From assembly GCA_028817035.1 (NCBI GenBank), contig JAPPQH010000007.1, positions 1 through 32,652 on the forward strand: a DNA stretch of 32,652 nucleotides. The letters run 5' to 3'. The position numbers and the translations under genes were made by a program. How positions within the stretch are numbered: the stretch's first letter is position 1; each line of letters opens with the position of its first letter. A model generated the notes under the pieces. It searched no databases. It had not been told where the DNA came from and saw nothing but the letters and a program-made list of their open reading frames with translations. Shown in pieces: positions 9,254-17,086 of the stretch. The stretch comes from Candidatus Campbellbacteria bacterium (GTDB taxonomy: Bacteria; Patescibacteriota; Minisyncoccia; Phycocordibacterales; JABAAK01).

Positions 9254-9380
9254 AATTATCTATATAATACTACTTTTCCTCTCATAGTGCTATAAAATTG
9301 TGCTTGATAAGACGCAAGCGTCTGCCACCAATTAATTCTTCGGATCACCCCCACAATTCCTCCATAAACAAAAACTTTAA

Positions 9381-9389
9381 TGATACAAT
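9381..9389 (+). promoter_or_regulatory. extended -10 of parB
   Basis: TGATACAAT is an extended -10 (TGn plus TACAAT) ending 7 bases before ATG 9397. The 16-bp string ATGATACAATGGAATA (9380-9395) is identical to the thrS promoter region on the minus strand (18653-18668). The ATG at 9388 overlaps the -10 itself and is therefore an unlikely start. Confidence 0.65.
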
Positions 9390-9396
9390 GGAATAT

Positions 9397-10389
9397 ATGA
9401 TGGTTCCAGAAGAAAAAAACGCGATATATTGGATTGAGGTTGATAAGATAGTTCCTAATCCTTATCAACCGAGAACTGAATTTAATGACGAGAAAATCAA
9501 CATTCTTTCAGAGTCCATAAGGCAGTATGGTGTTTTGCAACCTATAGTTGTGACTAAAAAAGAAGTGCCAAGAGAGGACGGTGGCTTTGATGTTTCTTAT
9601 GAGTTGATCGCAGGTGAGAGAAGGTTGAGGGCGTCAAAATTGGCTGGTCTTAACAACATCCCTGCGATAATAAGGATGGGTTCTCATACTGAGAAATTAA
9701 AACTTGAATTGGCGATAGTAGAAAATTTACAGAGAGAGGATCTTTCACCGGTTGATAGGGCGAAGGCATTTAGACAACTTGCGGAGGAGTTTGGCTTAAC
9801 GCACAACGCGATTGCGGAGAGAGTGGGTAAGAGCAGGGAATACATTTCAAACAGCTTGAGATTGCTTTTGTTGCCAGAGGATATGCTAAACGCAATGATG
9901 GCAAATGATATAAATGAAGGTCATGCACGGCCTTTGCTTATGTTGCAGGGAAGGGGAATTGAACAGCAACATCTTTTCCAAGAAATAATGAAAAAGAAGT
10001 TGACGGTGCGAGTGGCGGAGAAGTTGGCGCGAAGAATTTTAAGTCCAACACAAAACATGGCAAGAAGGGGTGTGTCACTTGATATACAAAACTATGAGAG
10101 AAGGCTTACAGATATGCTTGGGACAAGGGTTCACATTGAGACGGCAGATGGCAGTGACGGAAAGATAATGATTGACTTTTTCTCACGGGATGATTTGGAT
10201 GAGATAGCGCACAAACTCTCGACAGAAACCCTTACAACACAAGAAAATGAAGAGCCAGAGGGTTCAGAGGGCGGCAATGAAAATAACAATGAAAATGAAA
10301 ATGAAAATAAAAGTGAAAATGAAAACAGGGAAGAGAAGAAGGGGTCTGATGATGAGGATTTGTATTCAATAAAAAATTTCTCTATTTAA
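9397..10389 (+). CDS. parB: ParB/Spo0J-family chromosome partition protein
   Basis: This encodes a CTP-dependent parS-binding clamp protein for chromosome segregation. The N-terminal ParB nuclease-like domain carries NPYQPR, the CTP-binding GERRLRA motif (about residue 73) and ENLQREDLSP. The helix-turn-helix follows (IAERVGKSREYISNSLRLL). The C-terminal part ends in a low-complexity tail of Asn/Glu repeats from a 6-bp AATGAA-type DNA repeat (about 10275-10326) before an acidic end. Start ATG 9397 is chosen because an extended -10 ends 7 bases upstream. ATG 9388 adds three residues, and an upstream in-frame start at 9298 would add an unconserved leader. No parA is in the window and I saw no canonical parS site. 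It is convergent with rel, 15 bp apart. Confidence 0.92.
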   Translation: MMVPEEKNAIYWIEVDKIVPNPYQPRTEFNDEKINILSESIRQYGVLQPIVVTKKEVPREDGGFDVSYELIAGERRLRASKLAGLNNIPAIIRMGSHTEKLKLELAIVENLQREDLSPVDRAKAFRQLAEEFGLTHNAIAERVGKSREYISNSLRLLLLPEDMLNAMMANDINEGHARPLLMLQGRGIEQQHLFQEIMKKKLTVRVAEKLARRILSPTQNMARRGVSLDIQNYERRLTDMLGTRVHIETADGSDGKIMIDFFSRDDLDEIAHKLSTETLTTQENEEPEGSEGGNENNNENENENKSENENREEKKGSDDEDLYSIKNFSI

Positions 10390-10404
10390 TTTAATTTAAT
10401 TTAA

Positions 10405-12021
10405 TTAATTCAACTTTGATAAATTTAATTTTCTGAGGGATGCTCTTATTATCCTTTTTGCTGCGTTTGTTTTCACCATATACAGCCATTTTTCATTAAC
10501 AGTGGGTGTCTTTTTTGTTATTATCCTCACAATGTCACCGTTTCCTAATTGTGTTTTTAGTGATGACATTTTTCCATTTACTATTGCACCTATCGCGTGG
10601 TTTCCTATGTCTGTGTGTAGTGCATAAGCAAAATCAAGCGGTGTTGAGTAATGTGGCATGTCAATAACTTCATTTTTAGGCGTGTATATAAAGATTCTTT
10701 CATTAAGAAAATCAAGAAATGGATCTTCCTTTTTCTCAACTTTTTCATCCTCTTCATCAAATATGGAGGACATTTTTTTTAGCCATATCGGAGTAGATAT
10801 ATTACTGTTCACTTTTATGGGAACTTTCTTTTTTGAAAGAAGTGTCCTTATGAAATCAAAAGATATGTTTTGACCTATGGTCCCCAGTGCTTTTTCTTTG
10901 TATGAGAAATGAGATGCTATTCCGAATTTAGATATTAAATCCATCTCCTCAGTTCTTATCTGAAACTCAAACAATTTTCCGTGTGTTAATATCACGGTGT
11001 GAAGGCTTTTATAACCATTTGGTTTTGGGGTGGCGATGTAGTCTTTTATTGAGTTGGGGATGGGAGTCCATATGGAGTGAACTATACCCAGCACTTTGTA
11101 ACAATCTTCTATTGTCTTGACTATCACCCTAAGCGCGAGTATGTCTTTTATGTTGTGTATATCGCCACCTTTCTTCTGCAATTTTTTGTAAAGGCTGTAA
11201 TTACTTTTTATGCGCCACTCAGTTCTGAAATCTGTTGCCTCAACCCCTTTTTTAACAAGTTGTTTTTTTAATGTCTTTAATATGTCTTGCAGATATTTCA
11301 CCCCTTTTTCTTCTATGTTTAGCACTTCGCTTGAGTAAATCCCGTCACTTGATTCCAATGAAGATATCGTGTTTAGCGTGGATGTTCTTTTCCTTATTAT
11401 GTCCTGTATATTTTTATGTTCGTTTGGTTTGAGGTGTAAAAATGCCAGATCTTCAAGTTCTGATTTTATAACCTGTATTCCGAGCCTGTCTGCCACTGGG
11501 ATATACACATATTTTGTCTCCTCCGCTATGCGCTTTCTTTTTTCTTCTGGGAGATGTTGAAGGGTTCTCATATTGTGCAATCGGTCACACAGCTTGATTA
11601 TTATCACGCGGATGTCCATTGAGGTTGCGACAAAAAGTTTCTGCAGACTTGATATGTGTCTTTTCAATCCGCGATATTTCACGCCCCCAAGATTTGAGAC
11701 GCCTTTCACAAGGAACAATATATCTTTACCAAAATTTTCTTTGATGTCTTCTTCTGTTGCTTCTGTGTCTTCAAGCGTGTCGTGCAGAAGGCAAGCGGCG
11801 ATTGTGATGCAGTCCATGTTTAGTGACGCAAGTATTCTTGATGCCGCTATCGGATGTGTTATATATTCTTCTCCAGATTTTCTTTTTTGCCCTTTGTGAA
11901 ACTTTTTAGAGAATTCGTATGCTTTGTGAATAAAATCTATTTCCTCGTCTTTCAGATAATGAATATCTTTTTTTAATTCCTCAATTCCGTCATTTTTAGT
12001 TGTTGATATGTTTTGTTCCAT
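10405..12021 (-). CDS. rel: bifunctional (p)ppGpp synthetase/hydrolase, short Rel
   Basis: This is a stringent-response enzyme that makes and degrades (p)ppGpp. The N-terminal HD hydrolase domain looks intact: H56, HD at 80-81 followed by LED, and CDRLHNMRTL with D146 and N150. The synthetase domain (about 260-375) has the RIKSNYSLYKKL and PKPNGYKSLH motifs and an FEFQIRT strand. A TGS domain (about 440-500, RIFIYTPKNEVIDMP) follows and the protein ends about 40 residues later. At 538 residues it is shorter than the usual 700 or more, because the C-terminal zinc-finger/helical and ACT (RRM) regulatory domains are missing. The start lies 2 bases downstream of the topA stop, so the two are almost certainly one transcript with coupled translation. 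Both catalytic activities are inferred from retained motifs. Confidence 0.93.
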   Translation of the reverse strand: MEQNISTTKNDGIEELKKDIHYLKDEEIDFIHKAYEFSKKFHKGQKRKSGEEYITHPIAASRILASLNMDCITIAACLLHDTLEDTEATEEDIKENFGKDILFLVKGVSNLGGVKYRGLKRHISSLQKLFVATSMDIRVIIIKLCDRLHNMRTLQHLPEEKRKRIAEETKYVYIPVADRLGIQVIKSELEDLAFLHLKPNEHKNIQDIIRKRTSTLNTISSLESSDGIYSSEVLNIEEKGVKYLQDILKTLKKQLVKKGVEATDFRTEWRIKSNYSLYKKLQKKGGDIHNIKDILALRVIVKTIEDCYKVLGIVHSIWTPIPNSIKDYIATPKPNGYKSLHTVILTHGKLFEFQIRTEEMDLISKFGIASHFSYKEKALGTIGQNISFDFIRTLLSKKKVPIKVNSNISTPIWLKKMSSIFDEEDEKVEKKEDPFLDFLNERIFIYTPKNEVIDMPHYSTPLDFAYALHTDIGNHAIGAIVNGKMSSLKTQLGNGDIVRIITKKTPTVNEKWLYMVKTNAAKRIIRASLRKLNLSKLN

Positions 12022-12023
12022 TT

Positions 12024-14186
12024 TTATTTAATTTTGTGTGGGTTATGATTCTCACATTGCTTGTCGCTACATCTTTCGGGAATTGTCTTCGTCCCTTCCA
12101 TCATAAGTTTTTTACACAGCTTGCATTTTTTTCCGGTTGGTTTTGCCCTCATAGTAAAAGAGCAGTCAGGGTAATTTGAGCAACCGAAAAATGGACCAAA
12201 TCTTCCTTTCCTCTCTATTATATCCCCATCACCGCATTCCACACAAGCCACACCCGTTTTCGCTTTCTCAAGCGCGTCTTCGTCTGGCTTTATAAATTTA
12301 CACTTTGGGTAATTCTCGCAACCTATAAACTCGCCATATCTTCCTTCTCTTTTTATCAAACCACCTTTTTTACACTTCGGACATTCCTCTCCGGTTGGCT
12401 CTGGTTTTTTCGGCGCTTTTCCGTCTTCAGAAAGAAGACCCTTGCAGTCCGGAAACCTTGAGCAACTCAAAAACACGCCATTTCTGCCGAGCCTTTTTAC
12501 CATATTTTCGCCACACTCTGGACACTTGAACTCGTCAGGCGCATCGCCAAGGACTGTCACTTTGTCAATATTTTCTTTGTTTTCTAATGATTTCATAAAT
12601 GGTTTGTAAAATTCGTTTAATAATTTGATATATTCTTGCCTTCCAAGAGCTATCTTATCAAGCGCGTCTTCCATGTGCGCGGTAAATGAGTCGCTTGTGT
12701 ATTCTCCAAAATGAGAATTAACGAAATCATTAACCAACTCTCCTGTAACTGTCGGAACAAGCGCTTTGTTCTCCTTCTCCACATAACCCCTCTGAAGCAG
12801 CGTCCTTATTATCGCGACATAGGTGGATGGTCTTCCTATATCCCGTGCATTGAGTTCTTTCACCAGCCCTGCCTCTGAATACCTTGGGGGAGGGCTTGTT
12901 TCTTTCCTCTCACTCTTAATACTATCAAAGATCAAATCCTGTCCTTTTTCAAAGCCAACAATTTCTACATCATCACCTCTTCCTTCTTTGTCCGCGAGCG
13001 TCCATCCGTCCTCTATCGTTTTACTTCCGTTAATAACAAAGTGGGGCATCGCCTTGTCCTCAGTTCCACACATCACTCTTGTTCTCATAACAGTAAAGGG
13101 TATCATCTGTGACGCAAGCGTTCTTGCAAGGATAAGTTTATACAGCAATTTTTCATCTTCAGTTTTTCCTACAGATATTTTTGATGGGTTGGTTGGTCGG
13201 ATGGCCTCATGTGCTTCCTGCGCCACCTTGCTTTTTGTTTTGTATACTGTCTGTGAATATTTATCTGCTCCAAATTGTTTTGTTATCGCTTTTTTGATTT
13301 GCTCGTGGGCAAGTTTAGACAAGTTGATGCTGTCCGTCCTCATGTATGTTATATGACCCCCTTCATAAAGTTTTTGTGCGGCACGCATGGTTTTTGCCGA
13401 AGAAAATGACAACCTCGTGTTCGCTGCCTGTTGTAGTGTAGAGGTCATAAACGGTGGGCGAGGGTTTCTCTTTGCTTCTTTCATTTCTACATCCCTGACA
13501 GACCAACTGCCAGTTTTCGCCATCTCTAAAATTTTCTCCATCTCCTTTTTTTCTTTTGGCTCTTTTTTACATACGGTTTTAAACTTCTTTCCTTTCTTTG
13601 TTTTCAGGTCCGCCTCTATCGTCCAGTACTCAACTGGTTTGAATGCTCTGATTTCCTTTTCTTTTTCCATTATTATCCTTAAAGCAGGGGACTGAACGCG
13701 CCCAGCAGAGAGCCCGTATCTTACTTTTTTCCATACCAGTTTGCTAAGCCCATAACCAAACAACCTATCAAGCACTCGTCTCGCCTCCTGCGCCTTTCTT
13801 AAATTTATATCTATGTCTCGCGGGTTTTGTATCGCATCATCAATCGCTTCTTTTGTTATCTCGTGAAACACAATCCTTTTTGATTTTTTTGGTTTTATAA
13901 CTTCTTTTATATGCCACGCGATTGCCTCTCCCTCTCTGTCGGGGTCAGTCGCAAAAAATACTTCAGTTGCTTTTTTATTTAACTTGCTTAGTCTTTCTAT
14001 AACTTCTTTTTTCTCTTCGGGAATTGTGTAGTGGGGGACATACCCAGCATCAATATCAATAGCACCCTTCTCACTTTTTGGTAAGTCGCGTATGTGTCCT
14101 ACGCTTGCCTCCACCTGATACGGATCGCCAAGATATTTTTGTATGGTTTTTGCCTTTGCAGGTGATTCTACGATAACAAGTTTCAT
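12024..14186 (-). CDS. topA: DNA topoisomerase I (type IA)
   Basis: This enzyme relaxes negatively supercoiled DNA through a 5'-phosphotyrosine intermediate. The protein has 720 residues from ATG 14186 (MKLVIVESPAKAKTI). The longer in-frame start at 14243 is rejected because it precedes the promoter -10. The TOPRIM domain has the ATDPDREGEAIAWH metal motif. The catalytic tyrosine is in ITYMRTDS (about residue 280). Three CxxC zinc ribbons, each with a C-x(3-4)-P-x-C-type partner, and a fourth more divergent cysteine module occupy about 553-718. The gene has its own TTGACA/TATATT promoter 6 bases from the ATG, so its mRNA is probably leaderless, and it leads directly into rel. It is divergent from gyrB across a region that also encodes a candidate non-coding RNA. 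Confidence 0.97.
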   Translation of the reverse strand: MKLVIVESPAKAKTIQKYLGDPYQVEASVGHIRDLPKSEKGAIDIDAGYVPHYTIPEEKKEVIERLSKLNKKATEVFFATDPDREGEAIAWHIKEVIKPKKSKRIVFHEITKEAIDDAIQNPRDIDINLRKAQEARRVLDRLFGYGLSKLVWKKVRYGLSAGRVQSPALRIIMEKEKEIRAFKPVEYWTIEADLKTKKGKKFKTVCKKEPKEKKEMEKILEMAKTGSWSVRDVEMKEAKRNPRPPFMTSTLQQAANTRLSFSSAKTMRAAQKLYEGGHITYMRTDSINLSKLAHEQIKKAITKQFGADKYSQTVYKTKSKVAQEAHEAIRPTNPSKISVGKTEDEKLLYKLILARTLASQMIPFTVMRTRVMCGTEDKAMPHFVINGSKTIEDGWTLADKEGRGDDVEIVGFEKGQDLIFDSIKSERKETSPPPRYSEAGLVKELNARDIGRPSTYVAIIRTLLQRGYVEKENKALVPTVTGELVNDFVNSHFGEYTSDSFTAHMEDALDKIALGRQEYIKLLNEFYKPFMKSLENKENIDKVTVLGDAPDEFKCPECGENMVKRLGRNGVFLSCSRFPDCKGLLSEDGKAPKKPEPTGEECPKCKKGGLIKREGRYGEFIGCENYPKCKFIKPDEDALEKAKTGVACVECGDGDIIERKGRFGPFFGCSNYPDCSFTMRAKPTGKKCKLCKKLMMEGTKTIPERCSDKQCENHNPHKIK

Positions 14187-14192
14187 AACTAT

Positions 14193-14222
14193 AATATATG
14201 AGTAAGCATAAAACTTTGTCAA
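14193..14222 (-). promoter_or_regulatory. topA promoter
   Basis: On the minus strand, TTGACA (14222-14217) is followed after 18 bases by TATATT (14198-14193). The ATG of topA begins 6 bases further on, so the mRNA should start at or within a few bases of the start codon. Confidence 0.8.
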
Positions 14223-14273
14223 ATATAGCCAAAAAGTCGCCAAGTTTTATACACAATAATAATCAGAATCCCA

Positions 14274-14301
14274 TTGACACCATCCACCAAAATGCTATAT
14301 T
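14274..14301 (+). promoter_or_regulatory. promoter of the candidate ncRNA
   Basis: TTGACA (14274-14279) and TATATT (14296-14301) are separated by 16 bases. The predicted start near 14308 places a GCTCAC/GTGAGC hairpin at the very 5' end of the transcript. No protein gene begins before the downstream terminator. Confidence 0.75.
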
Positions 14302-14307
14302 TAAATT

Positions 14308-14566
14308 AGGCTCACATAATTAATTCAAGTGAGCAAATTGTTCTTAACCAAAGCAACAAGGTTTGATTTTGGTTAGTGCCCAAAGTAATCAGCCATTTTT
14401 TTCAAGGAAGAAACAAATATGGGTGTTTCCTCCGACAAGCTGTTCATTTAAAATAGATTAAATCGAAACAGCGACAGGCTTTGGTACGCTTTTAAGCTAG
14501 ACTCTCTTTCATTGAAGGTTACTATACTAGAATAGATCCACTTTGAAAGAGGGTCTTTTCATTTTT
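14308..14566 (+). ncRNA. candidate structured non-coding RNA between topA and gyrB
   Basis: A stand-alone unit of about 260 nt is bounded by a consensus promoter and an intrinsic terminator. Successive hairpins are visible: GCTCAC/GTGAGC (14310-14334), TAACCAAA/TTTGGTTA (14345-14375), GGAAGAAACA/TGTTTCCTCC with one mismatch (14406-14433), GCTGTT + ATTTAA / TTAAAT + AACAGC (14439-14472), and a 13-bp terminator stem. I find no tmRNA, RNase P or SRP RNA signature. 6S RNA or a new class remains possible. A 10-codon mini-ORF (14419-14451) with AAGGAAG upstream lies inside, so a leader-peptide regulator is an alternative, although the terminator precedes an independent gyrB promoter. Confidence 0.6.
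14499..14566 (+). terminator. terminator of the candidate ncRNA
   Basis: AGACTCTCTTTCA (14499-14511) pairs with TGAAAGAGGGTCT (14544-14556), 13 bp with one G-U pair, followed by TTTCATTTTT. The 32-base loop is long for a terminator and contains a small CTAT/ATAG hairpin. Confidence 0.65.
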
Positions 14567-14604
14567 ATATATCACCAAAAACATTTTTATTTTTAATACT
14601 GGCG

Positions 14605-14613
14605 TGGTATAAT
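14605..14613 (+). promoter_or_regulatory. gyrB extended -10 promoter
   Basis: TGGTATAAT is a consensus extended -10 (TGn-TATAAT). The gyrB ATG lies 10 bases beyond it, giving a 5' UTR of only a few bases. No good -35 box is visible. Confidence 0.75.
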
Positions 14614-14623
14614 ATATGTAAAT

Positions 14624-16603
14624 ATGGCAGAAAATAAAAAGAAACAGGACCAGGATTATGGTGCAAAAGATATAACAGTTCTCAAGGGTCTTGAGGCAGT
14701 AAGAAGACGACCGGGAATGTATATAGGAACAACGGGAGATGCAGGCTTGCATCAGCTTGTTACTGAAGTTGTTGATAACGGTCGCGATGAAGCGATGGGA
14801 GGTTTTGCAGATCGCATTGAAGTTGTTCTTTTACCAGACAGCACCGTAAGAGTTTCTGACAACGGAAGGGGAATACCAGTTGACATACACTCTGACACAA
14901 AAGTTTCTGCACTTGAAACAATAATGACAACCCTACATGCAGGAGGAAAGTTTGGCGGAAAGAGTTACACAGTGTCGGGAGGATTGCACGGCGTCGGTGT
15001 GTCTGTCGTGAACGCACTTTCAATAGAAACAGAAGCGATTGTTTATCGTGATGGGGGAATATATCAGCAAAAATATAAAAGAGGTGAGAGAATTGCAAAA
15101 GTAAAAAAAATTGGAACAACAAAATTAAACGGCACGGTGATAACCTTCAAACCCGATTTTGAAATAATTGAAACAAAAGAATTTAACAAAGACACCATAA
15201 CCACATATTTAAGACAGCAAGCATATCTGGTGAGCAACTTGAGAGTAACACTCATTGATTTAAGAGAGTCAGGTTCTCTACTGAAAAAAACAAGTACTGA
15301 AGATTTGTTTTGGGAGGAGTTTAAGTTTGAAGTTCCAACCGAAACATATTTCTTTGAAGGTGGCATCAAGTCTATGGTTCGCTTTTACAACAAGCAGCAT
15401 AGAATCGTGCATGAGAACATATTTCACACTTCCGCGAAACAGGGAGATCAAGAGGTTGAAATCGCCTTTCAATATGTGGATGACATACAGTCAAAAATCC
15501 TCACCTTCGCAAACAACATCCACACCCCAGAGGGCGGAACACATCTCACCGGTTTCAAGTCCGCTTTGACCCGCGTTATGAACTCTTACGCCAAAGAAAA
15601 CAAGATATTCAAGTCGGCAGAGGGCAGTTTTACGAGTGAGGATGTATATGAGGGCTTGACAGCAGTCATCTCGGTAAAACTCCCAGAGGTTCAATTTGAA
15701 GGGCAAACAAAGGCAAAATTGGGTAGCACAGAGGTCAGAAAAGTGGTTGAAACCCTGTTTGCCAAGTCCCTCTCTGAATTTCTTGAAGAATATCCAACTG
15801 AGGCAAAATCCATCACGAAAAAACTTCTCTTAGCATATGATGCGAGAAGGGCAGCGAAGTCCGCAAAAGACAGCGTCCTCAGAAAAGGGGCATTAGAAGG
15901 TTTCACACTCCCTGGAAAACTTTCTGATTGTCATACAAGAAACCCAGACGAAGCAGAGTTGTTTATAGTGGAGGGGCAGTCGGCAGGTGGAAGCGCAAAG
16001 TTGGGAAGGGACAGAAGAACCCAAGCCATCTTACCCCTAAAAGGAAAAATTTTGAATGTAGAAAAAACCCGTTTGGATCGCATGTTAGCATCAGACGAAA
16101 TAAAATCGCTTGTTATATCTCTTGGAACCGCCATTGAGAGTTCATTTGATTCCTCAAAACTTAGATATGGAAAAATAATAATCGCGACAGATGCAGATGT
16201 TGATGGCGCACACATAAGAGCCCTACTCCTCACCCTTTTTTACAGACACTTTAAAGAATTGATAGAAAATGGAAATGTATATATCGCACAACCTCCTTTG
16301 TTTAAGATACAGCAGGGAAAAACAAAAGTATATGCCTTCTCTGATGAAGAGCGAGATAAAGTTATAGCAAAATTAGAAAAGAAAGGAAATGTGTCCGTGC
16401 AGAGATACAAGGGTCTTGGAGAGATGGATTACTCAGAGTTGTGGGAAACAACGATGAACCCTGAAAATCGCGTCTTGCTAAAAGTAAAAATAGCAAATGA
16501 CGATGAAGCAAATGTTGTATTTGAAACCCTTATGGGAACCGAAGTAGGACCAAGACGGCTTTTCATCCAGTCAAACGCAAAATATGCTACATTAGACATA
16601 TAA
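14624..16603 (+). CDS. gyrB: DNA gyrase subunit B
   Basis: This is the ATPase/TOPRIM subunit of DNA gyrase, which introduces negative supercoils. GHKL ATPase motifs are EVVDNGRDEA (catalytic E48 and N52), DNGRGIP (79-85) and GGLHGVGVS (119-127). The transducer and TOPRIM domains follow, with metal-binding ATDADVDGAHI (D523, D525) and PLKGKILNVEK. The usual EGDSAGG motif reads EGQSAGG (Q452), so a normally near-invariant Asp is replaced while the catalytic Glu (E450) is kept. The length of 659 residues is typical of short GyrB. It is divergent from topA and transcribed from an extended -10 with almost no leader. gyrA is not in the window, so formal distinction from parE rests on similarity. 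Confidence 0.95.
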   Translation: MAENKKKQDQDYGAKDITVLKGLEAVRRRPGMYIGTTGDAGLHQLVTEVVDNGRDEAMGGFADRIEVVLLPDSTVRVSDNGRGIPVDIHSDTKVSALETIMTTLHAGGKFGGKSYTVSGGLHGVGVSVVNALSIETEAIVYRDGGIYQQKYKRGERIAKVKKIGTTKLNGTVITFKPDFEIIETKEFNKDTITTYLRQQAYLVSNLRVTLIDLRESGSLLKKTSTEDLFWEEFKFEVPTETYFFEGGIKSMVRFYNKQHRIVHENIFHTSAKQGDQEVEIAFQYVDDIQSKILTFANNIHTPEGGTHLTGFKSALTRVMNSYAKENKIFKSAEGSFTSEDVYEGLTAVISVKLPEVQFEGQTKAKLGSTEVRKVVETLFAKSLSEFLEEYPTEAKSITKKLLLAYDARRAAKSAKDSVLRKGALEGFTLPGKLSDCHTRNPDEAELFIVEGQSAGGSAKLGRDRRTQAILPLKGKILNVEKTRLDRMLASDEIKSLVISLGTAIESSFDSSKLRYGKIIIATDADVDGAHIRALLLTLFYRHFKELIENGNVYIAQPPLFKIQQGKTKVYAFSDEERDKVIAKLEKKGNVSVQRYKGLGEMDYSELWETTMNPENRVLLKVKIANDDEANVVFETLMGTEVGPRRLFIQSNAKYATLDI

Positions 16604-16605
16604 GT

Positions 16606-16611
16606 TATAAT
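16606..16611 (+). promoter_or_regulatory. -10 box of small membrane protein gene
   Basis: TATAAT lies just after the gyrB stop and 6 bases before ATG 16618. This fits the leaderless arrangement seen across the window. There is no convincing -35. Confidence 0.5.
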
Positions 16612-16617
16612 TTTTAT

Positions 16618-16749
16618 ATGGATATAGTAAAAATAATATTAGTGATTGCAGTTATAGTATTGTTTTTGGGACACTTAAATCAAGCATTACTCATAGACGA
16701 CATAGACCACAGATTAGGCTATTTTGAGCAGGAGCAGGAACAGGAGTAG
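16618..16749 (+). CDS. 43-residue single-TM small protein
   Basis: This short open frame begins 6 bases after a TATAAT box. It encodes a hydrophobic helix (residues 3-18, IVKIILVIAVIVLFLG) followed by a polar, acidic tail ending in EQEQEQE. The tail derives from a short GAGCAG-type DNA repeat. The hydrophobic design, the promoter position and the immediately following membrane-protein gene (10-bp gap) suggest a real membrane microprotein, perhaps co-transcribed with the next gene. Function is unknown. It could be spurious given its size; codon conservation in relatives would decide. Confidence 0.5.
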   Translation: MDIVKIILVIAVIVLFLGHLNQALLIDDIDHRLGYFEQEQEQE

Positions 16750-16759
16750 TGGAGAGATT

Positions 16760-17086
16760 ATGGATAAAAACCAAAAAGACCACACCATAGAAATAATTTT
16801 GGTTATTTTCGCGATTATTGTTCCACCTATCACGATTTTCCTCAACGACAGGGGTTATTTTCCTGATACACTTTCTTTCGTCCTTGTGATGACTTCATTA
16901 GCAATACTCTTTATTGTGGTCGTGATGATTTTTGTATGTTGTCTTTTGGCACCTATTGATATGTGTAAAGATAAAATAGCCAAAAGCAAAACCAAGAAAG
17001 AGAAAATTATTGGCCACTCTTTATTAATCGGTTATATTTTGCTGGCTATCTTGATTTTATCTTTTGGAGTAGTATACCTCCTTTAA
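16760..17086 (+). CDS. 108-residue membrane protein, three TM segments
   Basis: The family is not recognised. ATG 16760 is preceded by GGAGAG 3 bases upstream, a rare visible Shine-Dalgarno in this window. An upstream in-frame TTG at 16724 is less likely. Three hydrophobic segments are visible: about residues 11-28 (IEIILVIFAIIVPPITIF), 39-65 (SFVLVMTSLAILFIVVVMIF) and 87-107 (LLIGYILLAILILSFGVVYL). A lysine-rich loop (about 70-84) lies between the second and third. The 3' end overlaps the convergent thrS 3' end by 30 bp, so the two transcripts are antisense to each other there. Function is unknown. Confidence 0.75.
   Translation: MDKNQKDHTIEIILVIFAIIVPPITIFLNDRGYFPDTLSFVLVMTSLAILFIVVVMIFVCCLLAPIDMCKDKIAKSKTKKEKIIGHSLLIGYILLAILILSFGVVYLL

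Noticed and set aside
8900-10400. parS site near parB
   Set aside because: No match to the TGTTTCACGTGAAACA consensus was seen by eye.
13387-13695. Several + strand frames inside topA, rel, thrS and dnaE
   Set aside because: They are antisense to genes with clear catalytic motifs and have no start signals of their own.
14308-14566. tmRNA, RNase P RNA, SRP RNA or T-box as identity of the structured region
   Set aside because: None of their hallmark sequences is present, and the downstream gene (gyrB) does not fit a T-box.
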